DNA of 64,000 nt from Eudromia elegans. Lineage: Eukaryota; Chordata; Aves; Tinamiformes; Tinamidae. Made by a program: the position numbers and the translations under genes. The stretch is from contig PTEX01000060.1 in NCBI GenBank assembly GCA_003342815.1, forward strand, positions 1,748,244 to 1,812,243. The letters run 5' to 3'. Shown here piece after piece: positions 11,649-25,611 of this stretch (positions are counted from its first letter, which is position 1; each line of letters begins with the position of its first letter). The notes under the pieces were generated by a model. It was not told the origin of the DNA. It did not search any database and saw only the letters and a program-made list of their open reading frames with translations.

Positions 11649-14600
11649 GTGTTTAGGAAGAGAGAGTGGGAGAAAACAGCAATCTATATTGTGAAAACAT
11701 GAAAAAGGTAAAAGTAATATTGAAGTGATATTTCCAAGGAAAACAGAGGACTCTTTGTCCTGCTGTATAAGATTCTGCTAAATCATCTTCTGAATATTAT
11801 AGACTAATAGTCACTGATATATGGGCAAGGGAGAATCAAAGTGGAGACAGCTGTGGGAAGGGTTATCCTCACAACCTGAAGAGCTTGTCATGAAACAGGA
11901 GCCCAGAAGAATTGCCCTTGTTTATTGGAGCAAAATGAAGTCTGAAGGAGAACACTCTCATTGTAGTTAAATGCAACAGACAGGATGGTAATGATAGCTT
12001 GAATAAAAATAAAAATGAATAAATACAGGTTGAGGGATTTTTAGCTCTCAGGTGAATGTAGCTGCAAAATAGCTTCACAGCAGATAAACCTTGCATTCAG
12101 ATCATAATTCCTTTTGAGATTGATTTTAATAAGGTTATGGAAGGTTATGTTCTATTGTAAGGTGCTGGAGTAGCCTTGGTCAACTATTTATTGAGTTTAC
12201 ACTTGCTGCTATATGCTGCATTTTCAGCACTGTATGCAAATGTCCTTTGGAAAAAAGAAGAACTGAATTGAGGCCTATCTGAAAGCAGAATATTTGAAAA
12301 TACCAGCCAGGAGAAGAAAATGATTATGGGAATATCGGCATGTTTAACCTTGATGAAAACAATAAGGTGTAATGAATTTTCAGGTTAGTTTAATTTCACT
12401 TCCCAGAAGAAACATTGACATTAATGAATGTTGAAATGAGTAGAGCTACATGGCTACATATCGGGGAAGAAGAACAATTTATAAACTGAATGTAGTGCAT
12501 CCTGATAAATGGAACTGAGGGTATACAGCCCAATGTTAAATCTACACCATCATTCAAATAAAACTATGGTTATGCCATATTCAAGTTAGATAAGGGGGCA
12601 AGAAAAATGGCCCATTATTCAATAAAGGTAGCTGAAGCAGAGGTAATTCCTGTGTCTTGTTTTTTATTCTTCTGTTTCTTTTTCTTTTTGAAGTCAGTGT
12701 GCAATAAAAAAGAAAACAGGACTGAATGGAATGCAATTTTGTGCAGAGGAGGGATCTGTGAATTCTAAAGGAATCATTTCATGGATTTTTTGGCTGCCTA
12801 AACTACTAATTGCAAATCTGCTTCAGTATAGGGATACAATTGAATTTGGGACAAACAAAAAAACAACAACAAAAAGCAACAAAGAAAAAGACTCCTTGAG
12901 ATTTATCTCAGTGCTAAATGGAAGGCCAGTAGTTGAATGTTTTGCAGCGATCTTTATATAAAATTCACAGCACTGATAGGATAATAGACTAGAATCTATC
13001 ATTTCAGGTTAGCGCTTTCCTCATGGTTGTTCTGTTGATCTTTCCTGGGCTCTGTGACGTTTAAGCAGTTTACACTGAACAGCTTTAATTGGAGAGCCTG
13101 AAAGAGCCCCATGTCACTGCACATTACAGTTCCTGCTCCGAGGGGATCTGCTGTTCATGTCAAGCACCAATGGAAGGGAAGCTCACTGCTCACTTGGGGT
13201 TGTGGTGTCTAAGGAAGGATGCGCACTGCTGACATGGCCAGCTCCAAGACTGAGGTGTGACTCAGGAGTGGAGGGAAGAACTTCAGCCTAGCAAATTCAG
13301 ACCCCCACACATCATCTTCATGCAGGTCAGGACCTCTGTATTATTTTATACTGACTCAATGGAGTAATGGTCAACAGAGGATTTAGTTTGGAGTCTTTTG
13401 GGTGAAAAAATTCCTTGCATTGCAGAAGTCTAGATGGCTAATTTTAAAATGGCACATCAGGAGAGCCTAATACCTGATGTTTTGTTTTGTTTTTTACTTT
13501 TTGTCCAGTTCAATTTGCAGTGCAAAAGTTATGAAAAGGAATTCTGGTTAGATATTAGTTGTTGTTTTTCAGTTATATTGCTATAGTTGCTGTTATTGTT
13601 TTGTTATGCTTTTTTAACCATGAGGGTAGTGAAAATGTTGGACCAAATTGCTCAGACAGGTTGTGAAATCATCATCACTGAAAGTATTCAGGCCTGAGCA
13701 ACAAAGTCATGAGCAACCTAATCTAAATTTTCCTTTTACTAAAAAGAGGATAGGGTTAGAAGTCCTCTGAATCCCTCTTCTAACCTTTATCTTCTCCCTG
13801 GAGTTATGACAGAATGGGAGTATAGCAAGGAGATGGGCCACAGTGCGTCTTCCCTCCATCTTATTCTTAATCCTATCTTCCATCATTTTAATATTTCAGA
13901 TCATCCCTGTTTCTTATCAAGAAAAAGAAAACATTCAGTTAAGATGAAAATACACATGTAAAACACCCTGAGTTTTGTGGGCCTTTGAGAGCTTTCCTAG
14001 ATTATAAACAGTAGTTTAGAAGCTAAAAAGGGACTTCAAAATGGAAAGTTTATGTTGAACGTGGGATTATATCAATAAGTATTGTTAAGTATTAATAAAA
14101 AAGTTAATTTTCTTCTGCACCAATGAAAATTAAATACCTCTACTTTTAATTATTAAAATTAAACAAATCTCATATTATGTGTGCGTGATCTGACTTTTGA
14201 GCTGTCTGGTATGAAACTATGATCACTCAAGGTCCCTATTCTTAGATGGATAGCAATGTTAACAGTAACTGGCTGCACTAGGAGCTATACTGAAGATTTC
14301 TGCCACCTTCATATATGCTGCAGTGATTCAGTGCTGGTGATTTGATGTTTTTCTTCTGACAAATATAGTCAGACAGAAAGGAATATTTCTCTGTGTCAAC
14401 AGATCTAACGTGGATTCTAGCTTGAAAAACTGCTGTTTACGGAAACTCAAACATGTATTTGGATTTCTCTGTGATGAGTAGATATCAATAATCAGGTGAC
14501 TGCAGGCCGATTGATTTTCATGAGCAATAAGTATCTCACAAATTTATTATAAGCCCCACATATGTACATATTATATTCAAAAATACATATTCACATATTT

Positions 14601-17600
14601 ATTATGTGAGAAAATTATGTGCTCTTCCATATGCCACTAAAATTACATGGAGCCACTTAATACATCTAAATGAGAATCTGCAAAAGAAAGTAAAAGTATG
14701 TTAGGAATAGAAGGTGCAGAGAAAATAATTATATTATGCCTAATTCTTTCTATCATCCACTTTTGCTGTTCAGGCATAAACATCTGGGGCAGAGTTTAAC
14801 CTTTCTTAGGTTGCAGATTAACCGTATGAAATGAAGAATAAGGCCAGTTTTCACCCCACTCAAGTGTGGGCCCTCTGCTCTAATAAGAGCAATGCACGTG
14901 AAATGATAAAGCCGATTTTCTGTGTATTGTTGAGAACATGAGGTTGCTTTGCCTGTTTGCCCTAAGGCAGAGTTGTGTGCTGTGAGTTTTTTCATTGCTC
15001 CATAGATTTAAATGCCAAAGAAGTCCTTCTGCTCAGATTCTCAGATCTTCTGCATAGCATAGGTCACAGAATTTTGCCTAGTATATAAAGTACTGGAAGA
15101 AATCATTCCTTTCTCTAACACAAATGTTATCAAGTCCAGGAACTTGTGAGTAAGTCAGAGTGTATCTTATTTGAAAGACATTTTATCTAAATGTAAGGCC
15201 TACAGGAGATGATTAATCAGCTACATCCTTTAATTATGTTACAACAGTTAATTACTCGTGCTGTTAATAGTTGTCTTCTTTCCAACCTGAATGTGTCTGT
15301 CTCCATGGAGACATTCTTCTATGGAAAGAGTAGGACACGGTGACCTCCCTTCTGTTTGAGGCTTCTATTTGCTGTTGTTGTTCGTAGATTGTTTGTCATA
15401 ATCTCAAAGTGTGATCACCAGGACAGATGGATGCATCCTGACAGCCTGGTGTAAATACAGAGCTCTTCTCATCATTGCAAAAACTGTGCTTTGGTTTTCC
15501 ATGAGTACAAAGGATATCAAAACCTGGATCTTATGTTTGTGTTTTGCTCTTTATAGATAGATGGAAACCTTTTATATAAAATGTACTTGAGTTTGGCCTC
15601 TTCTGAACCAATATCATTCTTGCCAATATCATAGATTATCACTATCATGACAGTCATACTGAAAGAAGATGTTACTCTGTCTGATTACTCAGCACTTAGT
15701 ACCAACGTCTCGAGGAACACGCTGAAATTAGAGACCTATCCCTTGGCTTTATTCATTTATTTTCTGTTGGTGTTTTCTTTGCACCACTTAAGCTTTTGAA
15801 TTCTAGGATTCAAAACCAAAGGTTACTCAAGAAACTCAGTGTCATATTTTTACCTTCTCTTTCATTTTCACTGGCTTCTATACACAGACTCACACTCTCT
15901 TTTTACATCCAAACTGTTGATTTAGCAATAACAGTCAAAGACATCAATCCTAATGAGATGCCTAGGGAAAGAGAAATAACTTCACTCCAAGGTTTGTTTG
16001 ACCCAGGATGTCATGTCACATATTCTCACAGTCCATGTTTTAGCAGGAATCCCCCAGTTGGATAATCTGTATCCCTATAGGTTTCCTAGTGTCTAAATGT
16101 TAGAAACTGTTTGAAGTCATGGTGTAGTCAGCCATAACATGGAAAGACATGAAATGATACAGAAAAATAAGGCATATCCACTGGAGAATTTGAGAGATGA
16201 TCCCTGAAGTCCTCTCAATTGGTTCATTTGGTGTACCTGTAGTTAATCTAATATCTTCAGATTTCTGTAAAGTATTACTGTTCTCACTGTAATTTCTCTA
16301 CACAGATATGATACCCTTAGTTTAAACTTGTTAAATTCTGGACCCTGATGTCTACAGTGATGAATATGACATGCAAGGTGTTTTCGGACTTCACTGTCCT
16401 TGTGTAAGACCTCTGGGAAGTATAATCATCCTGAAGCCAGCAGGACCTAAGCTATCGAGCATTTCACAGTTCAGATAGGGCAAGGCCTCACCATTTAGCA
16501 GAGGTGGAGGTAAATCTTAGGAGGAGGGTGATTCCAGTGAGCCATTTCCTGCTCCCTGCTGAAAAAATGAGTGTTGAACTCCAGGAATCAGTGAAGAGTT
16601 GCTAGGGCAGGGCAGAGTCACCAAAGGGTTTTGATTATTTGCTTGTTTGCTTTTCTTTCTTTGCAGGATTGAGATTGAAAAAGACTTGTTCTGTGAGCTC
16701 TGAATCTCATAAGGCATGATTTTCCATTTGGATTTTTGTTGTCTCTTTCTTGTCTCCTCCACCACACTAGTTTGGTACCAAAGTGACAGCTGATTCCTCC
16801 ACAAAAGGAAGAGGCAGCACATGGAGCACTATGTGATAAAGTTGCTAAGCAGAACATAAAGAAGCTGCATTCTGCCTCCTTTTTGTCAGCAGAGGCAGTG
16901 AATTGGGTAAATCTCTATTTTGATACTGTTTTTTTCGTGGAATCCATGAGAACACTTAATATTTTTGTCACTTCCATCTTTCTTCCTGACATGGCTGAAT
17001 CTTGCCAAGAGGTAATTAGAAACAAACTGACAAATACATCATGTTTTCAGAATAAACCAATCTAAAAGTATTAAGAAATGATGGAGGGAGGAGAATATGG
17101 AATAAAAATTTGTATTTTTTTCAAAAAAAAGTTAAATTTCAACAATGTCCATGTTGAAGTTAGTATTTCAGATGATAATACAAGCATAAGGTCTTTTGTT
17201 CAGGTTAATTTGATAATGGTTTAGCCTTTTAGTTGTAACCATGTTTCAATTTTAGGGTGACCTAGTGATCCCTTGAGATATACAGGACAAATCTTTGTGT
17301 TCACTAGCTCTGCAAGTCATAAATTTTGTCTTTAAATAAATCAAAATTACTCACAGGAGTAAGGCAACAAGCATTCATTTGGTCTTTTATGTTTTAGGCA
17401 GTACATGCATATTAAGGAAAATGCATTGTAACTCCAAAAGGCTTTTTTTTCCTATTGTTTCTTAGACAGATGCAAATAAACAGATTATTGGAGAAATTAT
17501 TAATATATCATTATATCTCATCTAAGCACTTCAGATATTATATAATATATAACACAAAGCATAAAAACATATTTTCAAAAAATATTCAGACAGTATTCTT

Positions 17601-20600
17601 GGTGGCTTTTGATTTATTTGTATCCTAATGGTTTATACAACATTTGTAAAACACAAAATCTTAGGGAATGATTTTATTTTTGGTGACAGTGAACTGCACA
17701 TATGCTTTCCAATACTTTAAAAAATAATATTCTCATCAATGATTTCCCATGCAAAGTCCCTTGCTGGGGCTCACTTTCTCTTCTATAATTAGGTATCACA
17801 ACCTTATGTCTCTAGATTTTACTTAACACCTCTTAATATACTTATTTTTGCAGAATTATAATAGATTAATTGCTTATTGCTACTTTTTCCACTCATCCTC
17901 TATAGCAATGTAAAGATGAAGAATGGATAATATCTTTGTATTCACATGTGTGATGAAGTTATCAGGATTTACTGAATTACTGAATGGCGTGGTAGCAACT
18001 TGTAGTCTCAACCTACCATCAATATGCCAAAAAATACACTGGTTTGCATGATTTGCATTGCTCATGTGCTCAGTTGTATGCTCGTTTCTTCTCATTGTTC
18101 ATGTGTCCATCTGCAATGCTTGATAACCCGGCTGTATGCCAAGGTGCTGAGTGTCCAGTGCTTACTGGCTTAGTATAGCAAGTCCTTCCAGCCTATAGTT
18201 CTGTCTACAAAGACCATGGGCTCTTCATGAGGTGTTCATGAAATGTCTGCTTGTGAAGAGAAGAAAGAGTGCAAACTCATTTTGGTTTACTGTTGTCACT
18301 GAAATGGAGTGCTGAGTTTTAAACTAAACTGTGTTCATCACCCTTACTCTTGCTTGTGCAGCACATCCATTGTGTCTAATAGGATGACAGGCAGCTTCTT
18401 TAAAGGCAGTGTAAAGGTGGTAGATACCACATCCATCTAACCTGCAGTTCTAGTGCTCAAAAGCAACAGTAGTACAGGAGATGAAGTATAATGTCACTGA
18501 CACATTGCAGTAGACACATCTTCTCAGCAGAGTGCATTAGAAGCGTTGTCCAAAGACCAGGCTTTTTTGACTCCATCAGACTATGGGCTTGGTCCCTGAC
18601 TCTGACAATACTGTAACAGTAGAGTGGTCATTACAATATAGGAATCGAAGTCAGTGTGTCACACAACATTCCTGGAGATTCTAGGAATTTCTCATAAAGC
18701 CTCTCTTTTTAAGCAAAACATATTTTTAGGTAGTCCTGTGACCTGAATGCATGCTGTATGAAATAACTATGTCTTCTTCTGGGCTCTAGACCATACAGAT
18801 TTTGATGTGTTCAGTTATTATTTACTGAGTTGGTGGAGTGATATTTGACAATGTTTGGATGAGGGCAAGAATAGAGAATAACAAAGAATAAAGATGACCT
18901 TTTAAAAGACTCCATGAGCAAGGTATGTCCCCATGGGTTAATGCTAAAAGGGATTGAGTGCCTTCAGGTTTCTGTGAGGTTTCTGGGAATGAAGGGAGCA
19001 AAACTCTCTTCTTTACAGCAAGTGCTTAGCATCAGCCAGGACAGTGACCAAGACAGGGTTTCTCCATGACTTCTGCATATATCTACTCTTTCCTGTTGTG
19101 TAAATATGGTTGATATGCCTAGAAAAAAAGTAATGTAAAAGAAAAAAAAAATCTTAATTTTCTGAGATTTCAGAAATTTGATTTAGGCAGAAGTTGTTTG
19201 CAAACATTCACACTCACTTAAAAGTACCTGACTTGAATTCTTCCTTTCTAGAACAGAATTTATACAATCACTCTTTTATCAAGTGCAGGAACCTGTATTC
19301 ATAAAAGATTCTGGTTGAAGAATTTCCGTACCATGAAATCAACCTGATGTTTTGCTTGTGACTATGGTGCAGGAGACCTCTGTCTTTAAATAAGGTCAAA
19401 AAAATAGGTGCCTTGTGCCAATACTTGACATATGAATACAAGATTCCTGTCAGCACAGATGCTAGTCCCAGCTGCATTTATCGGCTGTTCCAGGTGATGG
19501 ATGCCAAGTGGTAAAGTGGAACCAATATAAATTGGCTCCTGCATATATGAATTAAGTATTGATGAATGCAGCTGTCCCTATGAAGCTCTTGCTTTCTTTT
19601 AGATGTATCTATTTACATTTAAACAGTACTTAGAGTTTAGTTGAGGCTTTGCCATTTTTTTAGTATAAAAAAATGAGCCTGCTTTGCTGAAGAGCACAAT
19701 GCTTTGTGTATGCTTGCTCTGTGTACCCTTTTATTCAACCCAAACACTTGCTATCCTGACCACCCTGATCCTGGTTCCAGTCATCCCTTGAATTTTCTGT
19801 CTCACAGGTAGGTGCCAGAGGAGGTGGCACCCAACTTCCACCACTTGAAGTGAAGCATGTGTGTCTCCAGGGTAGTGCAAGCAGGTATCAATTCCCAGTG
19901 CTAAAAGCTAAGGCCAGACAGTTAGGAAAACATTCCCAGCTACCCGCTCCTGTGCACTATTGATGCTGAAGATCATCAGAATGATACTGAGAGCTCTCTT
20001 CTGCTCCAGCTCACTGGACCAGCAGCTATATAACAGCAGTGCCCGTTTGCTGTTTCCCACATGAGTTTAGCCTTCTCTTGCTGCCTTCTGCTTATGGATG
20101 GTCACCATCTGCTCCCATGAGTATTATTCTACAGTTCAGGAGAGTCACTCAGACACGTCATGCTAAATATTTGAAGCAATCTCTGCAGCACTAGGCCTCT
20201 CATAAATATTTCAGGAGAAATGCTTTTCTTCATTGTGGGGCTGTACGGAAAACTTCTCCATTCAGTGAGCTTCACAAGAGCCTTCAAAGTGTTCGTACCC
20301 TGAGGTTGCTATACCTGTGTCTTAAACTTTGGTTTTAATGCTTACAGTTTGATTACATAATTAGAATTTCAAAAGGAAAACAGAATCTGAAAGACTGAAG
20401 GAGGAAGAAAAGAGGTCTGAAAAGCCTATAAAACTTCCACTGACACAGGAATAGCTCAGATGCAAACTCCAGCAGCAGACATATGGTGAGTGCAATGCTG
20501 CCATCTCTTGAATACCCTTTGCAATATCTGTTTTCCACCAGCTTCTGTTGTTCAGTGGAGCCAAACTAGGTTTGCAGCTCCACTGCACAAAACACAGCAC

Positions 20601-22138
20601 CATAGGCAATGCAACCCGGATCTGGAAGATGATATAGTCTATCTGATGTCCAGAAATACCAAGAGAGGGAAACAAACAGTAAAAAAGATAGCTAGGAAAT
20701 AGGAGAAGCCCTGTTGTTTCTCCTATTACTTTGTTGCAGTGTCATAGCTGTGAAATGACTTTTTCCCCTGAAATAATTTCCAGAGCTTTGAAGTTTTATA
20801 GAGTTCACTAGATCATGTCGTTTGGACATCTGCCTATTGTAAGACTTTTTTTTTTTTTTTTTTTTGCCTTGGCCTTGGAACTTGTTATTAGCTGAAGAGG
20901 AACTTCCAGAAAGGTGTAAGATCCTGAAGTGAAAAATGAACAGATTGAGAACCTCTTGGTGGTTTGAGCTACCCTCATTCTTAGAAATGCATGTGTAATC
21001 TGCCTTGGCCTTCGTTCAGCTCCAGTTCGCAGCTCCAGCCTCGTTGTGCCTTGCACTGTTAAAACCAGCATAGCCAGGATTTTTGTCCCTGTGAACTGAG
21101 AAGCCTTTCAATGTATCTTCTGCAAACTGGGCAACTGAGAGTTGAATATGCCTTTCAGAGAAAAAAAAAAGGAAAAATAAAAATAAAACCAAACATACAA
21201 TCCATACAAATCTACCACATTTTTCTAGCCACATTGTCACATATTTTCTGACAAATTTTTGCTTTCCAGTTCAATGCAGGTGCTTTTCAAATGACGTTTT
21301 CTGAAGTTTCTCACATACTCTGATCACAGTAAAATGATTATTGTGGTACTTAAAATACTGACATGTGAATTTAGAAAAGCCTGGAAGGATTGTCACAGTT
21401 TGATACATCAGAGCAATTCCTTACGCTTGCTGCAGATTCAGAAAGGTGTTTGCATCTCTATTACAGGCTCTGAAAAAAATATTTGCATCAATAGTAGTTG
21501 GAAGTTATCTTTTAAAAAGAAAATGAAATAAAATAACTTAAAAAAAAAAAAGCTTCTGGCAATCAATTCAGAATCTGCCCAGAACAGTTGCTTGTGGCTA
21601 GTCTTTCACTTTCCTCAGGAGGGCAGAGCTTTCTTTTTGGGAAATGTTATATTAGTAAAACTATTATCTCAACTCTAGTTTTCAGTACAAATCCCTGAAT
21701 TTAATCACCTGGCAGACTCCTCTAGACTTAGCCTGTCACTGAGTAAATAGATTAAGGCTGTATGCAAATGAGAAATCATGCTCATAACAGTCAGTTTATC
21801 TATTTATCTCATTACAGTATGTACTGTTAAAGAGACCTAGGGGAATAAAATCAAAATATATTTCTCAGTAAATTGAATTGACAATCTTTAACTCTCAAAT
21901 CCTTTTCTCTAGATTTTTGGGGCTTGATCTTCCAAATCTTATAACTCATGATTTTGGCACCTGGAGCATTCATTTGATACTGCTTTAAATCTTGATTTGT
22001 TACAGTTTTACTCCTACACATTAATTCTGCAATGGCAATGCTTTTTTTTCCGTTGTATAAATTACAAAGGTGTACTGAGAAATATTTCCTTAACATTTTT
22101 CAGTGAGAGAGAAAAAAAAAACACTGAAATTCAAATTT
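11649..22138. other. Unique non-coding stretch
   Basis: About 10.5 kb without a recognisable gene or clear interspersed repeat. A few segments look unlike plain AT drift because they keep CpGs and dense homeodomain- or E-box-like words: about 13010-13260, 14480-14560 and 15200-15420. These are discussed as possible conserved non-coding elements. A poly-T run lies at 20846-20865. Open frames of up to about 104 codons, for example on the minus strand at 20361-20675, show no domain I recognise and are within the range expected by chance. Confidence 0.5.
20846..20865. repeat. Poly-T tract (20 nt)
   Basis: Twenty T residues in unique sequence. On the minus strand this reads as poly-A, but the upstream minus-strand sequence shows no recognisable gene copy, so a retroposed tail is not supported. 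Confidence 0.85.
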
Positions 22139-22336
22139 TCACAGAATGGTCGTAGTTGGAAGAGTCCTTTGGAGATGATCTAGTCCAACCCCTTGCACAA
22201 GCACGGTCATCAAGTGCAGTTGCACAGAATCACATCCAAGTAGATTTAAAAATCTCCAAATAAAGAGACTTCACAACCTCTCTGGGCAGCCTGTTCCAGG
22301 GCTATGTCACCTTCACAGTCAAGAAGTTTTTCCTCG
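22139..22336 (-). mobile_element. CR1 LINE fragment, old and 5'-truncated
   Basis: On the minus strand this carries the CR1 3' end. On the plus strand the visible words are TTGGAAGAGTCC, GATCTAGTCCAACCCC, CACAACCTCTCTGGGCAGCC and TGTTCCAGGGCT, in the order expected for a reversed CR1 tail. The element keeps only about 200 bp. It has more substitutions than the copies at 10987 and 39904, and no octamer tail can be seen, so it is older. Similarity fades after AAGAAGTTTTTCCTC. Confidence 0.88.
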
Positions 22337-25300
22337 TTTCTTTTTTCTTGGGATTTGTGCATTGTTTTTCTTAGTTATTTGAAAATTCCAGAATGTGATG
22401 CTTTCCTCTTTTGTGTGAATTCATTCCATACTGTATTATCACAACTTACTCAATCTTCCTATAGAGCCTCACCAAAGATAGAGAAGTGAGCATTTTTTTG
22501 ATATAAAAAATATTTTCACATGTAAATAATCAATTTCTTTGATAATCAATTTCTTGATTACCAAATCCTTGATTGTCAAACCTTTAAATGATAAAGTAGC
22601 ACAAAATCCACAGGTTTCTTGGAGATATGCAAATTCCTTCAGGGAGTGCATAGGAGGGTACTCTTACTACCTGAGGAGTAAGAAGGTGACCAAAACATCA
22701 TGTTCTATGCAGAAGACTCTAGCCTTTTTAAGTTTTTTATCTGGTTCCAGATTTTCTATTCAGAAGTTTATTTACCGTTCCTTTCCAATTACTGTCTGGA
22801 TTTTCTGTTCTATCTCTGGATTTTTTTATATTATTTTTTATTATTCTCTTTGTGTATGTGTGGTTTCTTTGTGACTATTAAGATCAAAGAGACTTAAAAT
22901 TCCAGGCTTCTGGAATTTCTGGTCTTTGTGCTATTCCTCCCTTCATCCATAGTAGTATGTCTTATTCATAGTACCATATAGCAAACTTGTGCTAAAAGAT
23001 TTGAGCTAATGACAAATTTCAGTATTACGTACAAATCAACACAGCAATATTTTCACTTATCTTTTGATTCCATCCATTGGGTCATTTTACTATTTACTTT
23101 TTAGTAAATACATATAATAACAAGCAAGATAACTTGTTATTTTAAAGATTAAAAATAGAGAGAAAAAAAAATCTTACAAAAACTATAAGCTAGTTTTAGA
23201 TGAGTAAAATCAAATTGCTCTTTGAGATCCTTGGTCTTGTCTCTTTAAAAAGTAGGTTGATAGGGAATTAAGTCAAACAAATTATACCATAGATGAGATT
23301 GAAGAAAAAGCTAAGCAAGGGAGAAATGCACTTCCATGGTATTGTGCACCTGAATTTTATTTGTAATATAGTTCTGTGAATATAAAACTTTGGTGTTTGG
23401 ACAACTTGCGAATTATTCATTGGTACTTCATTTTATCTTCACAGCACTGCTTAAAGGACATGCAGGGCATGAGGAGTTGCAATTCTATTTCTTGGCAGGG
23501 CGAGTAGTCATTGCGGTGTCAAACTGTGCATCTTCTGATGTTCTGCCTGAGGAAGTATAATTCAGCCAGTGTTTCCTTGTCAATATTTTTGCAAGTATTC
23601 CTTAGATTAGTTCACTTGGAGTAACTATTGCAGGTGAATGAAACTCTATATTCTTTCATGGAGAGTGGGAGTTATTCACAAGCTTGATCTGTTTTGACTT
23701 GTAAAATATTCTGAAACCTGCTTGATGGCTTTAGTTTGCCCTCTGTTCCATCTGGAGTGTCCTCTCACTGACATCATGGGAAAGACTCCATATTTTCCTG
23801 AAAGCAAATTGCACACACAACATGGCTTGAAAAACTGATTTATTGTTTTTTTAAAGAATTTATTGATCAGGCACAGATTTTTTCGATAGGTGCCCTCAAC
23901 CAGACTCGATCACTTGATTTGTTTATCTTATATATATTTTTCCATTTCCCAAATAAACAACCTCTATTTTATTCTTTACCCTTGACTCCCATTTTTGATT
24001 TTTACACCCTTCATAATTTTTCCTTGTTTTTATTTCTTTATTCAAGAACCCTGGCAAGACAGCATGTGCACTTGTAGTGAAAACCTTTCAATATATTTTA
24101 ACTTCCTTCACTGAAACAGTATTTCTAATACTCTCCTTTCATTACCTCTACGGTCCTAGAGTTTGCCCTGTTATTGACTTCTAAATTTAATTTCATGTCA
24201 TGGCTGGTCAATGACTTTCCTCTTTCTATTGTCAGTAATGTCTAGCACTTTCTCATGTTGTGTCTCATTAGTTTGACATCAGGCCGTGGCTGGTCATCTG
24301 GAAGCATGTCTTAACATCCTTCTAAATCTGGGTCTTCATTGACAAAGTCAGCTATGGAGTTACGGCATGGGTGCCTCCACTGTCTACATTAAAGTGCTAT
24401 ATTGGGAAGTCATTCCCAAAATTCAGGAAACCTTCATTCTGACCATTCATTACCTTGATCCTCCTTACAGTTTCTCTCCCAAGAACTTGGAGAGTTTTCT
24501 GTCTTGACAGAGGGAAGCACGTGTAACAAATAAAGCAAGTTCCAGAGGCCATGTACTGCTGCATGTGGCCTGAGTAGAGACAATGTACATAACACTGGTA
24601 CTTGCAACTCTGTAGAAATGAACTGTACTGAAACACAGTGCTCTCTACAAAATTTTGACTCCTCTACTCAACACCTTTCCCACAGTTCCCCACTAGTAGC
24701 AGAGATTGTCTCATGTTTTCATACTCTACATCAGCAGGTATTGCCACATACAGAACTGACATATAGAGCTTTTCTGGAATGAAAATCTGGGACAAGTCAC
24801 ACACAAGGTAAGAATTACATCCAACAAGATATCTAGTCATTGGCCAGCAAGACAGATAGCAGGCATATGGAGCAGTAAATACACTACAGTGATGGCACTG
24901 ATGGAGCTGAGTCACAACGTCCATGTCTGCAAATCCAGAGAGTCGGTACTAAGGGCCTGATGTCAACATTGTAAATGTATCTCTGGGTGAGTTTTTTGTT
25001 TGTTTGTTTTTGATGATTTTTTTTTTAACTTAAGAGAAGGTTTTCTCCAATCCTGTTAAGTGAATGCCCGTTTGCTGCCGGAGTAAAATATATACATTTT
25101 TGGAATGCACCTTTGAATTTATTTCGATGTAAAGCAAACAAAATGGCAAAGGAAAAATTAGGAGATTCACTTCAGAATTGATCTTTTAGCTTTAATTAAA
25201 ACATAATGGAGATGTGCTCATTATTTATTAAGACCTATCTACCATTTTTAAAAAAAAAAAAAACCACACAGTATATTCAGTTGCTTGTGTGTGTGCTAGA

Positions 25301-25588
25301 TATGTTATTATTCGTACTGTAGGAAATGAGCGTCTTAGAATTCTTTCGTAAACTGTCAAGCCAATCTTGCCTGGAATATCTACTGAGGCGATTTTGATAA
25401 ACTATCTAAATAAGCTCTGTGGAAACAAGAACAGCACAGAATAAATATCCATGAGTTTCTTGGCTTTATCCCCAGACTACTCTCCTTCTGAATTTGCCTT
25501 TTCTTTTTCTGTGGGGTTCAGCAGAGCATGTTTAGCATAGCAGGACAGATGTAGGAGAGAGAACCTTGATGCCAGTAGGAATTCAGCC

Positions 25589-25611
25589 AAAAAAAAAAAA
25601 AAAAAAAAAAA
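25589..25611. repeat. Poly-A tract (23 nt)
   Basis: A homopolymer of 23 A residues in unique sequence. I looked upstream for a processed gene copy or SINE body and recognised none, so I call only the homopolymer. Confidence 0.85.

Noticed and set aside
16600-16700. Possible exon start after a pyrimidine-rich stretch ending TTTCTTTGCAG
   Set aside because: The downstream sequence has no credible coding frame or donor site; pyrimidine runs ending in AG are common by chance.
20361-20675. Minus-strand 104-codon frame
   Set aside because: Overlapped by other frames of similar quality and without a known motif.
22539-22874. Plus-strand 111-codon frame
   Set aside because: No start context, domain or splice support; lengths near 100 codons are expected by chance in 64 kb of six-frame sequence.
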